64,000 nucleotides of DNA from an uncultured Eggerthellaceae bacterium (GTDB lineage Bacteria > Actinomycetota > Coriobacteriia > Coriobacteriales > Eggerthellaceae), in contig CANQRF010000009.1 of the NCBI GenBank assembly GCA_947626195.1, forward strand, positions 1 through 64,000, given 5' to 3'. Position 1 is the first letter of the stretch, and each line of letters opens with the position of its first letter. The notes under the pieces were generated by a model. It was not told the origin of the DNA. It saw nothing but the letters and a program-made list of their open reading frames with translations, and did no database searches. A program made the translations under genes and the position numbers. Of the stretch, positions 43,801 to 58,800 are shown one piece after another.

Positions 43801-46800
43801 CCGCGCTCGAAGGATAACACGCAGGCGTGAAAAAAAGGGGGGGGGTTGCTAAACTGCCCCATCTTTCTCGATTTTACGTACAGTTTGTACATAATTTTCT
43901 TTATTTTCGTGTACATCTTGTACATAAAATTATATAATTTCTTGTACAATACGTTTTGACTATATCAAACGAATTCTTATCGGATAAGGACAACCATGGA
44001 TTTCATGCGTCGTAAGTTAGAGGAGCCGATCAGGGATTGGATGCAGGCGACATTCAATCAGCCCCTTCTTATCCAAGGTGCTCGTCGCGTAGGAAAAACA
44101 GCTCTCGCCGAGCATATCGGCAAATCGTTCTTCGAAAAGGGGTACATTAAGATCGATTTCCAAACAGACCTAGAAACATCAAGTCGGATCTTCGATTGGC
44201 CAACGGACGATATTGACGGCCTCATACGCCGCATAGGAGAATATAAGGGAGCTTCCATTGAACCAAGGAAAACGCTCCTTATCCTCGACGAGGTCCAGCT
44301 TTGCGAGAAAGCGCTCAATGCCTTGCGATTCTTTGCAGGATCGCCGTGGAAAGTCCTTGCGACGGGAAGTTTATTAGGCGTTACGACTAAGCAAAGGAAG
44401 CTGCCGTTTCCTTCCGACGTAAAGCAGCTGCATCTTCATCCCATGGATTTTGAAGAGTATCTTTGGGCGTTTGACATGAAATCCATGGCTGACGATATAC
44501 GTGAGCATGCGGCAACTGGCCAAGAATTCATCCTTCACGAACGGGCTTTGGAATGGTATCGGCGTTACTTGGTATTAGGCGGCATGCCCCGCGTCCTTGA
44601 TGTTTTCCGCCGCGAAGGCACCTATGAAGCGGCGTCAACGATTCAGGCCGAGATACAGGCGACGTATACGGCAGATATGACCGATCCGGAAAACGGCATC
44701 AGCGGAATTTCGGCAAAAAGAATCTGGGAGAGCCTACCGAAACAACTCTTGCGGTCTTCCACGAAGAAGTTCAAGTACTCAGAGGTCGTTCGCGGAGGGA
44801 GGCGGGAACGCTTGTTGGAGCCTTTGGATTGGCTCGCTGCAGCTGGGATTATCACGATTAATGATTTGACCTGCGATGATCAAGTTCCCCTTGCACCATA
44901 CAATGATGAGGAAGGCAGCTATTTCAAAGTTTATGTGGCCGATACCGGCATTATGTTCCATAAGTTCGGCATAGACCCGCGTGTATTTCTCGACGAAACA
45001 AAAAGGATGGCCCTTTCTGCGGATTTTCGCGGCGCCCTCGCTGAAAACTATGTCATGCAGGCATTAACCGCCCAAGATCTGAAGACCTACTACTGGATGC
45101 CGACCGACAAAGTAGGCCAAGGTGAGATCGATTTCGTGTTCCAAGATCCTTCAGCCAAAATTATTCCCGTTGAAGTTAAGTCAGGTCGAAACGTAAAGGC
45201 AAAGACCTTTCAGAAATTCCTACGAGACGGCCATGCAACCAAAGCCTATCGGCTCTCAGAAGCCAACTTCGGCATTGAGCCTGTCTCCGGCACGAAAGCG
45301 ATTCTCCATTGTTTGCCACTCTATGCAGCATTCTGCATAGGATCGCAAGGGGATTGACGAAAGTTCTCGGGCCCGCACGTCACGACCTGAGTTTCAGAGT
45401 CAGAGTTTCGGGCTAGATTTTCAGAAACCGAAGCATCGCGCCACACTGGTTCGGTTTTATGGGCTAAAAAGTCTCATACTCCCTTGATACTGAAACAGGC
45501 CACCGGTTTTACCCCGATGGCCTGCGCATTTTCTGGAGCCAACGAGCGGACTCGAACCGCTGACCTGCGCATTACGAGTGCGCTGCTCTACCAGCTGAGC
45601 CACGTTGGCTTTTTTGCGCAGACAAGTATACCTAATCGCTCCGCCACTCGCAAATAAAAGGTTTTCGAAGACGGCATAAAAGACGCATAAAAAGAAGCCG
45701 GCAACCCCCAGACGCCAACGCGACCAAACGCAACGATAAACTCCGCACGATTAACGGAGGCGGCGATAAGCGCGGCCTTTTGTCCGCCCGATGCTTTCAA
45801 CGTCTCCATTGGCCGCCAACTCTTTCAGAAGACGAGCCGCTTTCGATGGAGTAAACCCGCAGCGTTGCGCTACCACTTGCTTCCCCATAAATTCATTGGA
45901 AGACAAAGCCTCGAGAACCTTCTGCCGGTCATCGCTGCATACCATCTCTGGCTCAAGCTGCAAAGCCCGCGGCGCCTTATCGGCAGAAGGAAGCTCTCGC
46001 ATTGCATTGCGATTTGGAAGAACCACTTTCACCGCTCCGTCAAGGAACTCGAATATCGGCTCGAAACCCGAGTCGCGGTAGCTTTCATACACCTTTGAGA
46101 TTCCCGTGCCATATGCCTCGATCCATTTCAGTCGATAGAGAAGTGCAGCAAGCTGCGTGTTGCGCGTCACGGAAACGCCGGCAAGTGCGCCCTCCCATGT
46201 CGCGCCGGAAGGAAGACTGCCCGGGGAAAGAACTTCGCATCGATCGTCGAAGATGTTGATATTCACGTATGATGCGATGGCGTAATCGCGATGGGCAATC
46301 GCATTCAGCACCACCTCACGCAAGGCTTCTGCCGGATAATCGCTCATTTCATATCGTTCAGGACGCGCTCCCACTTCAGCATGAATGTTATTTAAGAGAT
46401 CGAGCATCTCCAGCGCCGATTCCGTTTGCACGAGCAAGGATCCTTCAAATTCGCGCCGCGTTTGAAACACACTCTTATCTTTACCGGCGAAACGTGCGAG
46501 CTTTATCATCGAGGGGCACTGATCAGACAAAAGCAGTCCGAGGTTGCTGAAAAACCCATCAGGCTCGACAAGCCCGCAGGTGATTTTCTGAGCTTCCCCG
46601 AGATCGATCCCCCTCCGGTTGAACACTTTCTCCGCCTGTGAAAAGGACAGCCCCTGTTCAAGTGAGCGGGTGTTTTCGAACGTATCGCCGCTCATCTCCC
46701 GAAGCATACGGCGAATATCACGGAAGGAAACAGGCTGCGCGCTCGTCCCGAGACGAACATACACTCCTTCAGGGCGAAGCCCCTTGCCTGCTATGCAATA

Positions 46801-49800
46801 GGGACGGTCGGGTCCACGGTGCACCGAAACGACCACCAGATCGACGTCCTCAAATCGTTCGACATGGGCCTCGGCAAAAAGACTGAGATCAGGCGCGATC
46901 GCCTCGTGAATCATGGTGTTCACGGAGTCGGCGATACGCTGCGCATCTTCAACGCCAATAACATTGCCGTCATCCTCTACGCCAATATAGATCGTGCCGC
47001 CCTCGCTGTTTGCGAATGCGACAATCTCCTTTTTCAGAGATGGTGTGAACACCCTTTTAAGCTCTACGGTCGAAGTTTCGACAAAGGTCATTACTCGTCC
47101 TTTTCCTCATTTTTTTCGCATTATTTTAACATTTTTCTATCATTTTAATATTTGAATGTTTAAATATCAAAATTATGTGAAAATAAATGGCAAAATCGAC
47201 GTATCGAAATGATGAAAAGTTTGCTAAACGATTATTTGGCCAAGGTGAAGCTTTGCGATTAGGTTTCTCTTACTGCAGAAGATCAGAAGTTACCGTGCCA
47301 GAAGATTTGTCGTGAGCATCGAAATTGCAAACAAAACAAGCGGCACCATCCCAATGAAAAATGCCGGCACCTCATCAAGACGGTAGTACCACAGATAGCA
47401 AACCATGCCGACGATCGCCATAACGACGATGACGGCGCATGCGATGAGGGCCTTTGTCATCGGAAGCGCTCCGCTGGCAAGGAGCGTGTTAACGAGGCAG
47501 AGCTGAAGGACCACCCAACCAACGATGAGGATAAGCTCTGTGGTGACTTGGCGATGAAAGAGCTTCGCCGAAAGAATGAGAAGAACGATGTAAACGGCTA
47601 TTCCAGCGACGCAGATAACGAAATTCGGTAGAGCGGGGGCTGCATGCGCGCCGGTAATGCCGCCGACAATCATCACGATGCTCACGATTCCTAAGACAAG
47701 CGTCGCCAGGAAAAGAATCACCTTCGGCGCAAGCGACGGTGAGAATCGCGGATTGAAGGCTATCGACCACCAAACAAGATAGACCGCGCAACAGCCGATG
47801 AGCACATAGTTGCCGACGATCATGCTTGTCTGCGAATCCATCTTTCGTATCTCCGGACGTTCTTATCGAGAATCACTTGGCATAGCGTGGATTACTCGGA
47901 TGGAAGGTTTTCGTGGTCATATATGCCTACCATGCGAATAACGCGATGCGCTTCACGTTTGAAATAGACCACCAAAACATCGTCGTCATAAACATGGAAC
48001 TCGAAATGATTTCCATCGAGAAAGGGCCTTTTGCTCAGAAGATGATCGTTCCACCCAACTTCATCGACATATCCCTTCTCCGCCAGCTCATCGATTGCCT
48101 TGCGAATGGTGCGAATGACCTCCGCGAATTGCTCATGGGTATATTTAGGGCGTAAGGGCTCTGCAGTGAGCCAAAAATGCGGCGAGACGCGCACTTCGTA
48201 AAGGGGTTTTGGAGCCAGACGCGTCATTGACCAACCTCTTCAGCAGTGAGCCCAAGCTCCTCAAGAACTGAATCGGGAATCTCGCTTCCGATGATGCTAT
48301 CGTCAGGAATGAGACCGTATTCTTGAGCTTCGGCATACAACATGTCGCGGCGAATACTTTCGATATACTCAGAACCAGACTGCCCAACAAACAATCCGTC
48401 GAAAGGCGTGCGCCCCTCGTTTGCGACCTGGGTCACCATGACACGCATGGCCATGGGGGTCGTAAGGCCATTCCGCGCAAATGCAGCATCTGCCTTTTTC
48501 TTGATATCGTCGTCTACATGTATCTGTATGAGCGCCATGACATCCTCCATTGCATAACATTCTATGTAATTACTATATAATATCATATATCGACTACAAG
48601 CCATGGGTAGCTAAGTGACATAAGAACTGTTAAAAGCATTGCAGCGCAACTCGGATAGCTTGCCCTATGCCAGATGATTGTTGCGGATGTCACGTTTGAG
48701 GGTCTTGGCGAACACGAGAACCACCACCGGAATGGCGAGGGCGATGATTCCCCCGAGATCGAAGGCGAAGGTTGCGCCCGAAAGATCGATGAGAAACCCG
48801 CCCAGCGTCGGCCCGAGCGCCAATCCGCAGGTACCGCCCGCGTTCATCCATGTGATCGCCTCGGTGAGCCGTTTCCCGGGAACGGCGCATTCACAGCTCG
48901 CATTCAAGACAATCAGGTACGGTGCGTAAAACAGCGCGCCGACGATCGAGACGATGAACAGCATCTCGGGCGTTTCGATGAAGATCATGCAGCCGTACAT
49001 GAGCCCGATCATTACGGCGATCGCGATGAGCTGCTTATATTGCGGAGCATTTAAGCGCAGCATTCCGAAGATAAAACCCATGATCATCGAGGCAAACGAC
49101 GAGGCCATCAGAACCACGCTTGCAAAGGTCGGGTCGCCGATTTCCTCGGCAAGCGCCACCGTCGAGGTGTCGAAGATGCCGAAGAACGCCCCGAGAAGGA
49201 AGGTCAGCACGAATAGAATGCGGACGACCGTCGAAGTGCGGAAAATGCTCTTTTGGCGCTGGGCGGTAGCTACGGCATCGTTGCTGCTGCGATTTTGCGA
49301 AACGCCATCGTCGGCAATCTCCCCCAGAAACGTCTCACCCTCGTCGCCTTCAAGACCTTCCCCCGTCGTGCTCCCCCAGCCGGGGATCGGCTCGGTCGAC
49401 CGAGCGCATATCATGACGACGCTCCCTACCAAAAAGCCTATGCCGCCCGCCAGCAGGCCCGCGATCGGCGTAATCGTCGTCGCCAAGGCGATCGAAATCG
49501 CCGGCGAGAACATGAACGCCGCATCGTCCAAAACGCCTTCATAGGAAAACATCGTGCGTAGATCGGGTGCCGCATCGCCGAGTTTGCCGGTGCGAATGAG
49601 ATAGGTCCAGCGCGCACGCGGTAGCGCCTGCGGGTTCGGTGCGAAACCCATGGGCACCGCCGCAACAAAGAGCAACCACTCGGGCCCGCGCAGCGCAACG
49701 CATAGCAGCATCACCGTAAGCCCGCCAACCGTGACAAGCGCCGCCCATGGAATGATCACATGCTGCCCCCGCTCGTCGATCAGCTTGGATATGCGCGGCG

Positions 49801-52800
49801 AGATGAGAAACGTCGAAAGCGCGATGAGCGACGAGACAAGCCCCGCGCTCAAAAACGAATAGCCCGAAAGCGTCAGCATCGTGATGGTGCCGATGTTCAT
49901 CATGTAGGTGTAAAAGCGCATGAGAAGCGCCGCCCCGTCGAAGACGTAGGCGCTTTTCACGCGCAAAATCGCACGATAGACGCTTGGATCGATCGCTTTA
50001 GACATAGCCGCATATTGTAGCGAATAACGCCACGCTTGGCTTCATGCCAAAAGCGCTTCTTTTATTCCTAAGCTATTCCTCGAGGCGATCCTCAAGGGCA
50101 TCGACGATTATCTTGAGCGCCTTGATGCGCGCATAGCGTTTATCGTCGCTCTCGAGGATGATCCACGGCGCATAAGTGGTCGAGGTCAAGCGGAACATGT
50201 CGTCGATGGCGCTCTTATACTGCGGATACTTATCGCGGTTGCGCCAATCATCCGGCGTGATCTTCCACTGCTTCGACGGATCCTGCTCGCGATCTTGGAA
50301 GCGCTTCAGCTGCTCGTGCGGGCTCACGTTCACCCAGAACTTCAGGAGAATCGCGCCCCAGTCCACGAGATCGTACTCAAATGCGTTGATCTCGTCGTAG
50401 CCCCGCGCCCAGGCCGCCGGTTCGGTGATCTCCTCCACACGCTCCACAAGCACGCGCCCATACCACGAGCGGTCATACATTCCCACATGGCCCGCCTTCG
50501 GCAAACGCGTCCAATAGCGCCACAGATGCGGATGCATGAGCTCTGGCTTGGTAGGCGCCGGCGAGGGAAAGATGCTATACGCACGTGCATCGAGGGCCTG
50601 CGCCACGCGTTTGATGTTACCGCCCTTTCCGGCCGCATCCCAGCCCTCATACATAATCATGAGCGGAACGCGCCGCTGGTACATGATGTTCTCCAAGCGG
50701 AAGAGACGCCCTTGCAGGTCTTTCAGCTGCTTGCGATAATCCTCCTCATCGATTGTGAGATCCGTCTCGATGGTGTCCACCTGCGGATAATCCTCCACGA
50801 TGGGGAACTGCGACGCCTTCGGCGCATATGAGTGCTGCACGCGCGCCTTCGCGGCGTTTTCGCGCGCTACCTCAGGCGACACTCCCTCGATGACAAGCGA
50901 TGGATCGAGCGGCTCTTCAAAAGAAGTCGCGGGCGAAGCAATGGCCGGCGCATCACTCGGCGCGTCGCTTGAGGCGGAATCGCTTTGGGTCGGAGCGCTT
51001 TGGGTCGCCTGAGCCTTCACGCGCACCCGCTTCTCGGCCAAGGCACTTTCGATCGCGTTCACGAGCGTGCGCGTGATGGTGAGGTTCGCGCGGCGCTTGT
51101 CCTCACCGTTGATGAGGATCCACGGCGCGAAATCGAAATCGCTTCCCTCGAGCAGGCGATCGAACAACTCATACTCCTGCTTATAGTCGGTCACCGAGAG
51201 CAGCTTCTTCTCCGGAACGCGCCAGCGCGTCACCGGATCATCGTGCAAACGCTCAAGGCGCTTGCGCTGTCCCTTCTTGCTCATATGGACGAAGAACTTC
51301 ACGACCTTGTAGCCGTTGTCGGCAAGCTGCTGCTCGAAATCCTTGATACTATCAAGATAATGGCGATCTTCCTTCGCCGGCACGAGGAGCTTGCCCGGCG
51401 AGTAGCTCATCATCTGCTGAATGGCCTTGGAATACCAGCCCTTGTCATAGAAGGTGATCGTGCCGCGTTCGCCAAGCGCCTTCCAATAGTCCTGCATGAG
51501 CGGGAAGTAGTCGGTCACACCCCAATCGCGCCCGGGGAATTTCTTCGCCGAATCGCGGTCGATGTCGATGCCGACGAAAACCGAGGTCGAACGTGCATCG
51601 AGGTTGTACATCAAATCGGAGATGCGGCTGCCCTTACCGGCACCGTTCCATCCTTCAAACAGCACCACGAGGCCGATCTCCTCCGTCCGCGCCTGCTGCT
51701 GCAGCACCACGAGGCGCTTCATCAGCTCGTCATAGGGCTGCTTGTATTCTTCCTTTGTCATTGAGGGTTCATCGAAATTGATCTTCTCGAGCATGGCCAA
51801 ACCTTTCAGGATTCCAAGGCATCTTCTCCGCGTTGCCGCTGCCTGTTAGCGCTATTCTATAATAGTGTGTCGGAAAACATCCCCTACGAAGGAAACATTA
51901 TGGCAGTTTATGGCGTCATCGACCTCGGCTCAAACTCAATCCGCCTCGTGATCTTCGAGGTGGCGCGCGAAAAGGGCGTCACCCGCTTCCATTCCATCAT
52001 CAACGACAAGGTGATAGCCGGCCTCTCATCCTACGTGGAGAACGGCGTGTTCACCCCCGAGGGCGTGAAGAAGGCCGCCGAGGTGTTGAGCGGCCACTTG
52101 AGCCGCGCTGCCTATTTCTCGTGCCGCCGCATCGACATCTTCGCCACCGCCGTCTTGCGCAACTGCAAGAATTCATCGAGTGTGGTGCGCGAGATCGAGC
52201 TCATCATCGGGGCGCCGATCCATCTGCTTTCCGCCACCGAGGAAGCCTACCTCGGATTCGTCGGCGCAACGCACGACCGCGGAATCGATGCGGGCACGCT
52301 CGTGGACATCGGCGGCGGCTCCACCGAGCTCACGGCCATCGTCAAAGGCCGCGATGTAAGCGGCGTCAGCCTTGGGATGGGCAGCGTCTCCACTTATGCC
52401 GAAACGGTCTCGGAGGTTCTGCCCACGCCGAAAGAGGCGCGCACCATCAAGAACGCTTTCTCGCATGCCCTTGATGGCGTGAGCAATCTCGACGCCTATA
52501 AGACCGAGCAGCTTTACGGCATCGGCGGCAGCACGCGCGCGGCAGCCAAGCTCTATAACGTCGCCTTCAACGACGGCTCTGCGAAACCGAAATCGCTTTC
52601 GCGCGAGGAGCTCGACCGCCTCTGCGACCTCATGCTGCAAGATCGCCCGCGTTTCGCGCACATCGCCGCGAAGGCGATCCCCGAGCGCATGCACACCGGC
52701 GGCCCGGGCTGCTTGATCCTGCAGACGCTCATGGAGCGCCTTGGCGCAAAGCGCCTCAATATCTGCCGTTTCGGCTTACGGGAAGGCTACCTTTTGGAGC

Positions 52801-55800
52801 GAATGCTTCCCGATGATATAAACTAGCAGAAAGGCATTCTCGCACGGTTGAGCGCTCCCCGGAGGGCGATGCGCAATGCGGCGCGCAACCATGCGACCTG
52901 CTTGGCATTGTGCTCTTGGGAAGGAAATCAAATGGCGCAAAGCGAAACCGATTCCGCAGTCTTCTCCCCCTACATGCAAAACCGCGAGCTCTCGTGGCTT
53001 GAGTTCAACAAGCGGGTGCTCGACCAAGGAGCCGACCCCACGGTGCCGCTTCTCGAACGCCTGAATTTCATCTCGATCTTCTGGAGCAACCTCCAAGAGT
53101 TCTTCATGGTGCGCGTGGGCAGCCTCACCGACCTCTCGCTCGTCAAAAAATCGATCATCGATTCGAAATCGGGCATGACGCCTTCGCAGCAACTCGATGC
53201 GATCTATGCCCGTTGCCACGAACTCTACGGCTATTACGAGCAGACTTATGAGGATCTTCGAGCGCTCCTCCATGAAGAGAACATCGACCAGCTGCGCCCC
53301 GAGGATCTCACCGAGGAACAGCGCGAATTCGTCTTGCAGTATCTCGACAACAACGTGATCCCCTTCCTCTCCCCGCAGATCATCAATGCGCGCCACCCCT
53401 TCCCCCATCTGGAAAACGGCGCGCTCTATATCGTCGTCCGCCTCGATGAGCAGGCTTCGAAGGCCGCAAAGAGCGACAGCAAGGCCGAGGGAAAGGGTGA
53501 CGGCAAATCTGGCAAGGGCGATAAGGACAAGAGCGGCAAGCAAGGCAAGAACAGCAAGAATCTCGGTGCCGAAGATGCCACGCTGGGGCTGATTCCCCTG
53601 CCCCGCCAATGCGAGCGCCTCATCATCCTGCCTGACAAGGGCCTTCGTTTCATACTGCTCGAACATGCGCTCGAGATGGTGGCTTCCAACATCTTCTCGA
53701 TGTATCGTGTGAAGCACACGAACGTCATCTGCGTCACACGCAACGCCGACCTCGACGCCACCGAAGGCACCGACGAGCAGGACGAAGACTACCGCGAGCA
53801 CATGAAGCGCATCCTGAAGAAGCGCTCGCGCTTGGCGCCGGTGCGCCTCGAAAGCGAACGGGAGCTTTCAAGCACCATCAAGCCGCTTTTGCTCAAACGG
53901 CTCGGGCTCAAAGAGCATCAGAGCTATGTGACCGCGGTGCCGCTCGACATGAGCTATACATGGGGTCTGAGTTCGCTTCTTCCCGAAAAGAAACGCGCGA
54001 TGCTCGTGAACGTGCCCTTCTCGCCGCAATGGCCGGCAACGCTCGACCGCAACCGCCGCATCATCGACCAGGTGGCGGAACACGAGGTGTTGCTCTCCTA
54101 TCCTTATGAATCGATGGACGCGTTCGTCCAGCTGCTCCGCGAGGCGGCGGTCGACCCGCAGGTGATCTCGATCAAGATCACGCTTTACCGCCTTGCCAGC
54201 CAATCGCACCTTGCCGAAGCGCTCATTGCCGCGGCTGAGGCCGGCAAAGAGGTGACAGCGCTGTTCGAGCTGCGCGCCCGCTTCGACGAGAGCAACAACA
54301 TCGAATGGTCGCAGCGCTTCGAGCAGGCGGGATGCAAGGTCATCTACGGTTTCCGCAACTTCAAGGTTCACAGCAAGATCTGCAGCATCACGCGCCGCAC
54401 ACCCGAAGGGCTGCAGCACATCACCCAGCTGGGCACGGGCAACTACAACGAGAAGACGGCACGGCTATACACCGACTTCTCCTTCATCACGACGAACCCC
54501 GCCATCGGACGCGATGCCGTCGAGTTCTTCCGCAACATGGCGCTTGAGAACGTGTCTGACAACTACGACATCCTTTGGGTGGCGCCGCTCCAGATCAAAG
54601 CAATGATCATGAGCCATATCGACGAGCAGATCGCTCGCGCGAAGGCAGGAGAGCCAGCCGCGCTGTTCTTCAAGACGAACTCCGTGACCGACAAGGAGCT
54701 TATCGAGAAAATTGTCGAAGCTTCCCAAGCGGGCGTGCGCACCACGCTCTTCGTTCGCGGCATCTGCTGCCTTGTGCCGGGCCAAGAAGGTTTCACCGAT
54801 CAGGTGCGCGTCGTCTCGATCGTCGGGCGGCTGCTTGAGCACAGCCGCATCTACTGCTTCGGCCCGCGCGACAACTGCCGCATCTACCTCTCGAGCGCCG
54901 ATTTGATGACGCGCAACATGGACAAGCGCATCGAGATCGCTTGGCCTATTTTGAACGAGAGCCTCAAGCAGGAGGTCATCCACTACTTGGACACCTGCTT
55001 GGCGGACACGGCGAAGCTGCGCGAGCTGCTCCCCGACAAGGAATACACGCCGCTCGGCTTTTTCGCACCGCAGGCAGAAGACGGCAGCGAGGATCTCTTC
55101 AACGCGCAGCAGTTCCTCATCGAGGAGGCGCAGCGCAAGCACCTCGAGGCCGTCGAGCAGATCGCCCTGCGCGATGCGAACCGACCCTTCACAACCGCCT
55201 TTTACTCGTTGGCCAGTGCCGATTCGAGCGCCCCGCAGGCAAGGCCGATGACCTCCGCGCAGATGTCGCTGACCAGCGAAGAAGAGCTGGAGTTTATCGA
55301 GAACGAGGTGGCGCAGCGGGCCGCGGAGCAAGAGCTTGCGGCATCGGCCGCAGCGGCAGAAGCCGAAGCGGCGCAAGGGTCGCGCCCGCGCGCGGATGCC
55401 GTCTCGCGAGCGGAAATCGTCATGAAAGCCGACGTTGCCGCCCCGTCCGAAACAACACCGGCAAAAGCCAACCAAGCTCCTGCACCATCAGCACCGAGCC
55501 CTGAGCCGTCGGCGGCGGCAACGAGCGAAGCTCAAACGACGCAAATTCCCCTTGCTGAGGCAGAAACCGCGGAGAAAACAAAGCAGCCGACGGCGGAGCT
55601 GCCGATAATCCAACCTGCGGAGGCTTCGCCAGAAGTTTCTCGAGAAGAACAGCCACAGGCGGAGGCGCCGATTTCAGAGCCACAAATAACTGCAACACCG
55701 ACAGCACCGAAACAGGTAGCGCCAGCAGCTCCGCCGTCGCCACCTAAGAAACGCGGCTTCTTCGCCCGCCTCTTCGGCCACGGTAAATAAGCGTTAGCTG

Positions 55801-58800
55801 ACGGCTTGCACGACATCGGCGATAGCGCGGGCCTGCTGTTCGGCAAGCTCTTCGGTCTTCGCTTCCACCATAACGCGGATCAGGGGCTCGGTTCCGCTCG
55901 GGCGTAAAAGCACGCGCCCTTCGTTTCCCAGCGTTTCCTCCGCTCTCCGCACTGCCTCTTTGAGTGCCGGATGATCTTTGAGAGCGCTCTTGTCCTTCAC
56001 GCGCACGTTGATGAGCTTCTGCGGATAGCGCTTCACGATGCGTGCCGCATCGTTTGCCGTCATACCGTGGCGCTTCAGCGCCGCAATGAACTGGCACGCC
56101 GTCATGAGGCCGTCTCCCGTGGTATTGTGGTGCAGAAGAATCATGTGGCCGGACTGCTCACCGCCCGCCGCATAGCCATGTGCTCGCATCTCCTCCAGCA
56201 CGTAGCGGTCGCCCACCTTGGTTTGCGCAACCGTGATCCCCGCGCGCTGCATTGCTTGAGTAAATCCGAGATTACTCATAACGGTAGCCACAACCGTGTT
56301 ATGGTCGAGCTGCCCGCGGCGCTTCATATCGAGCGCGCACACCGCCAGAATATCGTCGCCATCGAGCACGCGCCCGTCAGGGACGACCATCATCACGCGA
56401 TCGGCATCGCCGTCATGCGCAATGCCGATGTCCGCCTTTGTCAGCCTTACCAGCTCGATCAGCGCTTCAAGGTGCGTCGAGCCGCAATCGACGTTGATGT
56501 CATCACCGTTGAAACTGTCGTTGATCACGCTGACGCGCGCGCCGAGGCGAATCAATGTCTCCGGCGAGGTTTTCGAGGAGGCTCCATGCGCCGTGTCGAG
56601 CGCGATGTTCATCCCTTCAAAATCAATGCCCTGACGGAGTATCTCGCTGACGCAGTGCTGGATATAGAGCTCGCGGGCGTCCTTAATCTTGCAAAGTCGC
56701 CCGACCCGCACGCCGACAACCGGCTCTTTCGCAGCGTCTCGGGCGAGCACGCCCTCGTAACCGCCGGAAACGATGAATTGCTCGATCTGATCCTCCACCG
56801 CATCGGGAAGCTTATAGCCTTGGGAATCGAAGAACTTGATGCCGTTGTATTCCGGCGCATTGTGGGAGGCGCTGATGACAATGCCGCCATCGGCCTTGAG
56901 GCTGCGCGTCAAAAGCGCGACCGCGGGGGTTGGAATAATGCCTGCCACGTGCGCCGATGCGCCAACGCTCATGATGCCCGCGCAAAGCGCGCTTTCCAGC
57001 ATGTCACCTGAGCGCCGCGTGTCTTTCCCCACGACGATGCTCTGCCCGAGAAAGACGCCGGCGGCCTGACCGAGCCGATAGGCGATCTCGCAAGTTAACT
57101 CATCATTGGCGATGCCCCGCACCCCGTCGGTGCCAAAAAGGCGCGTCATTTACTTTCCTCTGTTCACGTGTTCCGGTAAAAGCACGGCAATGCCGCTCCG
57201 TTTGGCAAGCGCTTCGTCGTCCATGCGGGCATTGAGCTCCGCGGCAAGCTCGTCAAGCGTGATCCCCTCATGCTCCATAAGGACGAGGAGATGGTAGAGC
57301 ACATCGCCCGCTTCGTAGCGCAGGTGGTCGTGCGCCGCCACCGATGCCACCGCAGATGACGCTGTGTCTGCCACTGCGTCTGCCGCAGAGCGAGCCGCAT
57401 CTTCTACCGCTGCGCCTGCTGTCGTGGTCGCATCGTCTGCCGCCTCAACCGCGTCTCTCGCATAGTCGAGCTCCTTCGCGGCCAGAGCGGTCTCAAATGC
57501 CTCTTCGACGAGCTTTTTGCCGATCGCCTCGCTTCCCTTCTGAAGCAGGCGAAACGTATAGCTGCCCTCATCGGCGCCCCGCCTTTCGGCGATCGTTTGC
57601 GCCAAACTTGAAAGCGCATCGCCGATTTGGGTCTGCGGCGATGCGCCTTCGGTTATGTCAAAGAACTTACTCGTCATCCTTCTCAAGCAGGCTGTCGAGG
57701 TCGTCAAGGCTGTTCAACGAGCTCAGCCCATCATGCTCATCGTCGGCTTTCTCTTCTTTCGGCGTCGAAAGATTGAATCCGAGCGATCCCACCGAACCGA
57801 GAAGCGCGTCGAGCTCTTCGAGGTTGCGCTGATACGAGCGCGGTGGAAGCGCCTCCCCGAGCATCTCCTCGCTGTCGGTGTTGAATGTCGGGGGCTCATC
57901 GCCACCGATGAGAATCGTGTCATCGGGCGAGAACACCATGTCGAGCAGCTGGCTCATGTCGTCGGTCGAGGCATTGAGGTCGTCTTCGATCACATGCATG
58001 AGGCCGCGTGCCTCGAGCCCTTCCTTCAGCTCCTCGATGGCCTTCATGCCGATGCCCTCGATGCGAAGCAGGTCCTCCTCGGTATGGCCGACGAGGTCGG
58101 CAACCGTCTCAATTCCCACTTCGCTGAACTTGTTCGCCCAACGCTGAGAAACGCCCAGATCGTCATAGATATAGAGCCGCGCCTCCTCATCGGTGAGCGC
58201 CGGCCCGCGGTGTCCGAGCGCAAGTGCCGTGTAATACGACGAGAAGCCCTGACCGCCGGGGAAGTACGTGTCGCCGTCAAGCGACCAATCCTGCGGCTGC
58301 GGAAGCAGCGCCTCGATGTCGCGCAGCATGTCGGGCGCCGAGTCGGGCAGGGCCTCGCCCGTCGGCGATTCGACGGGACGCCCTTTGTAGGTGAGCCCCA
58401 CTTCGCGATAGCGGTTCAAGCCGGTTCCGGCCGGAATGGACTTGCCGATGATGACGTTTTCCTTCAGGCCGGCGAGCGTATCGGTCTTGCCCTCGATGGC
58501 GGCGTCGGTGAGCACCTTCGTCGTCTCTTGGAACGAGGCCGCGGAAAGCCACGAGTCGGTGGCAAGCGACGCCTTCGTGATGCCGAGCAGCAGCGGCTGG
58601 CCGACAGGAGGCTCTTTGCCATCCGCGATCAGATCGTTCGCCACACGCTCAAACTCGAAGCGGTTCACCTGACGCCCGGGCAGGAAGTCCGAATCGCCCG
58701 CATCGAGCACGGCGACCTTGCGCAGCATCTGGCGCGCGATCACCTCGATGTGCTTGTCGTTGATGTCGACGCCTTGCGAGACGTACACGCCCTGCACTTG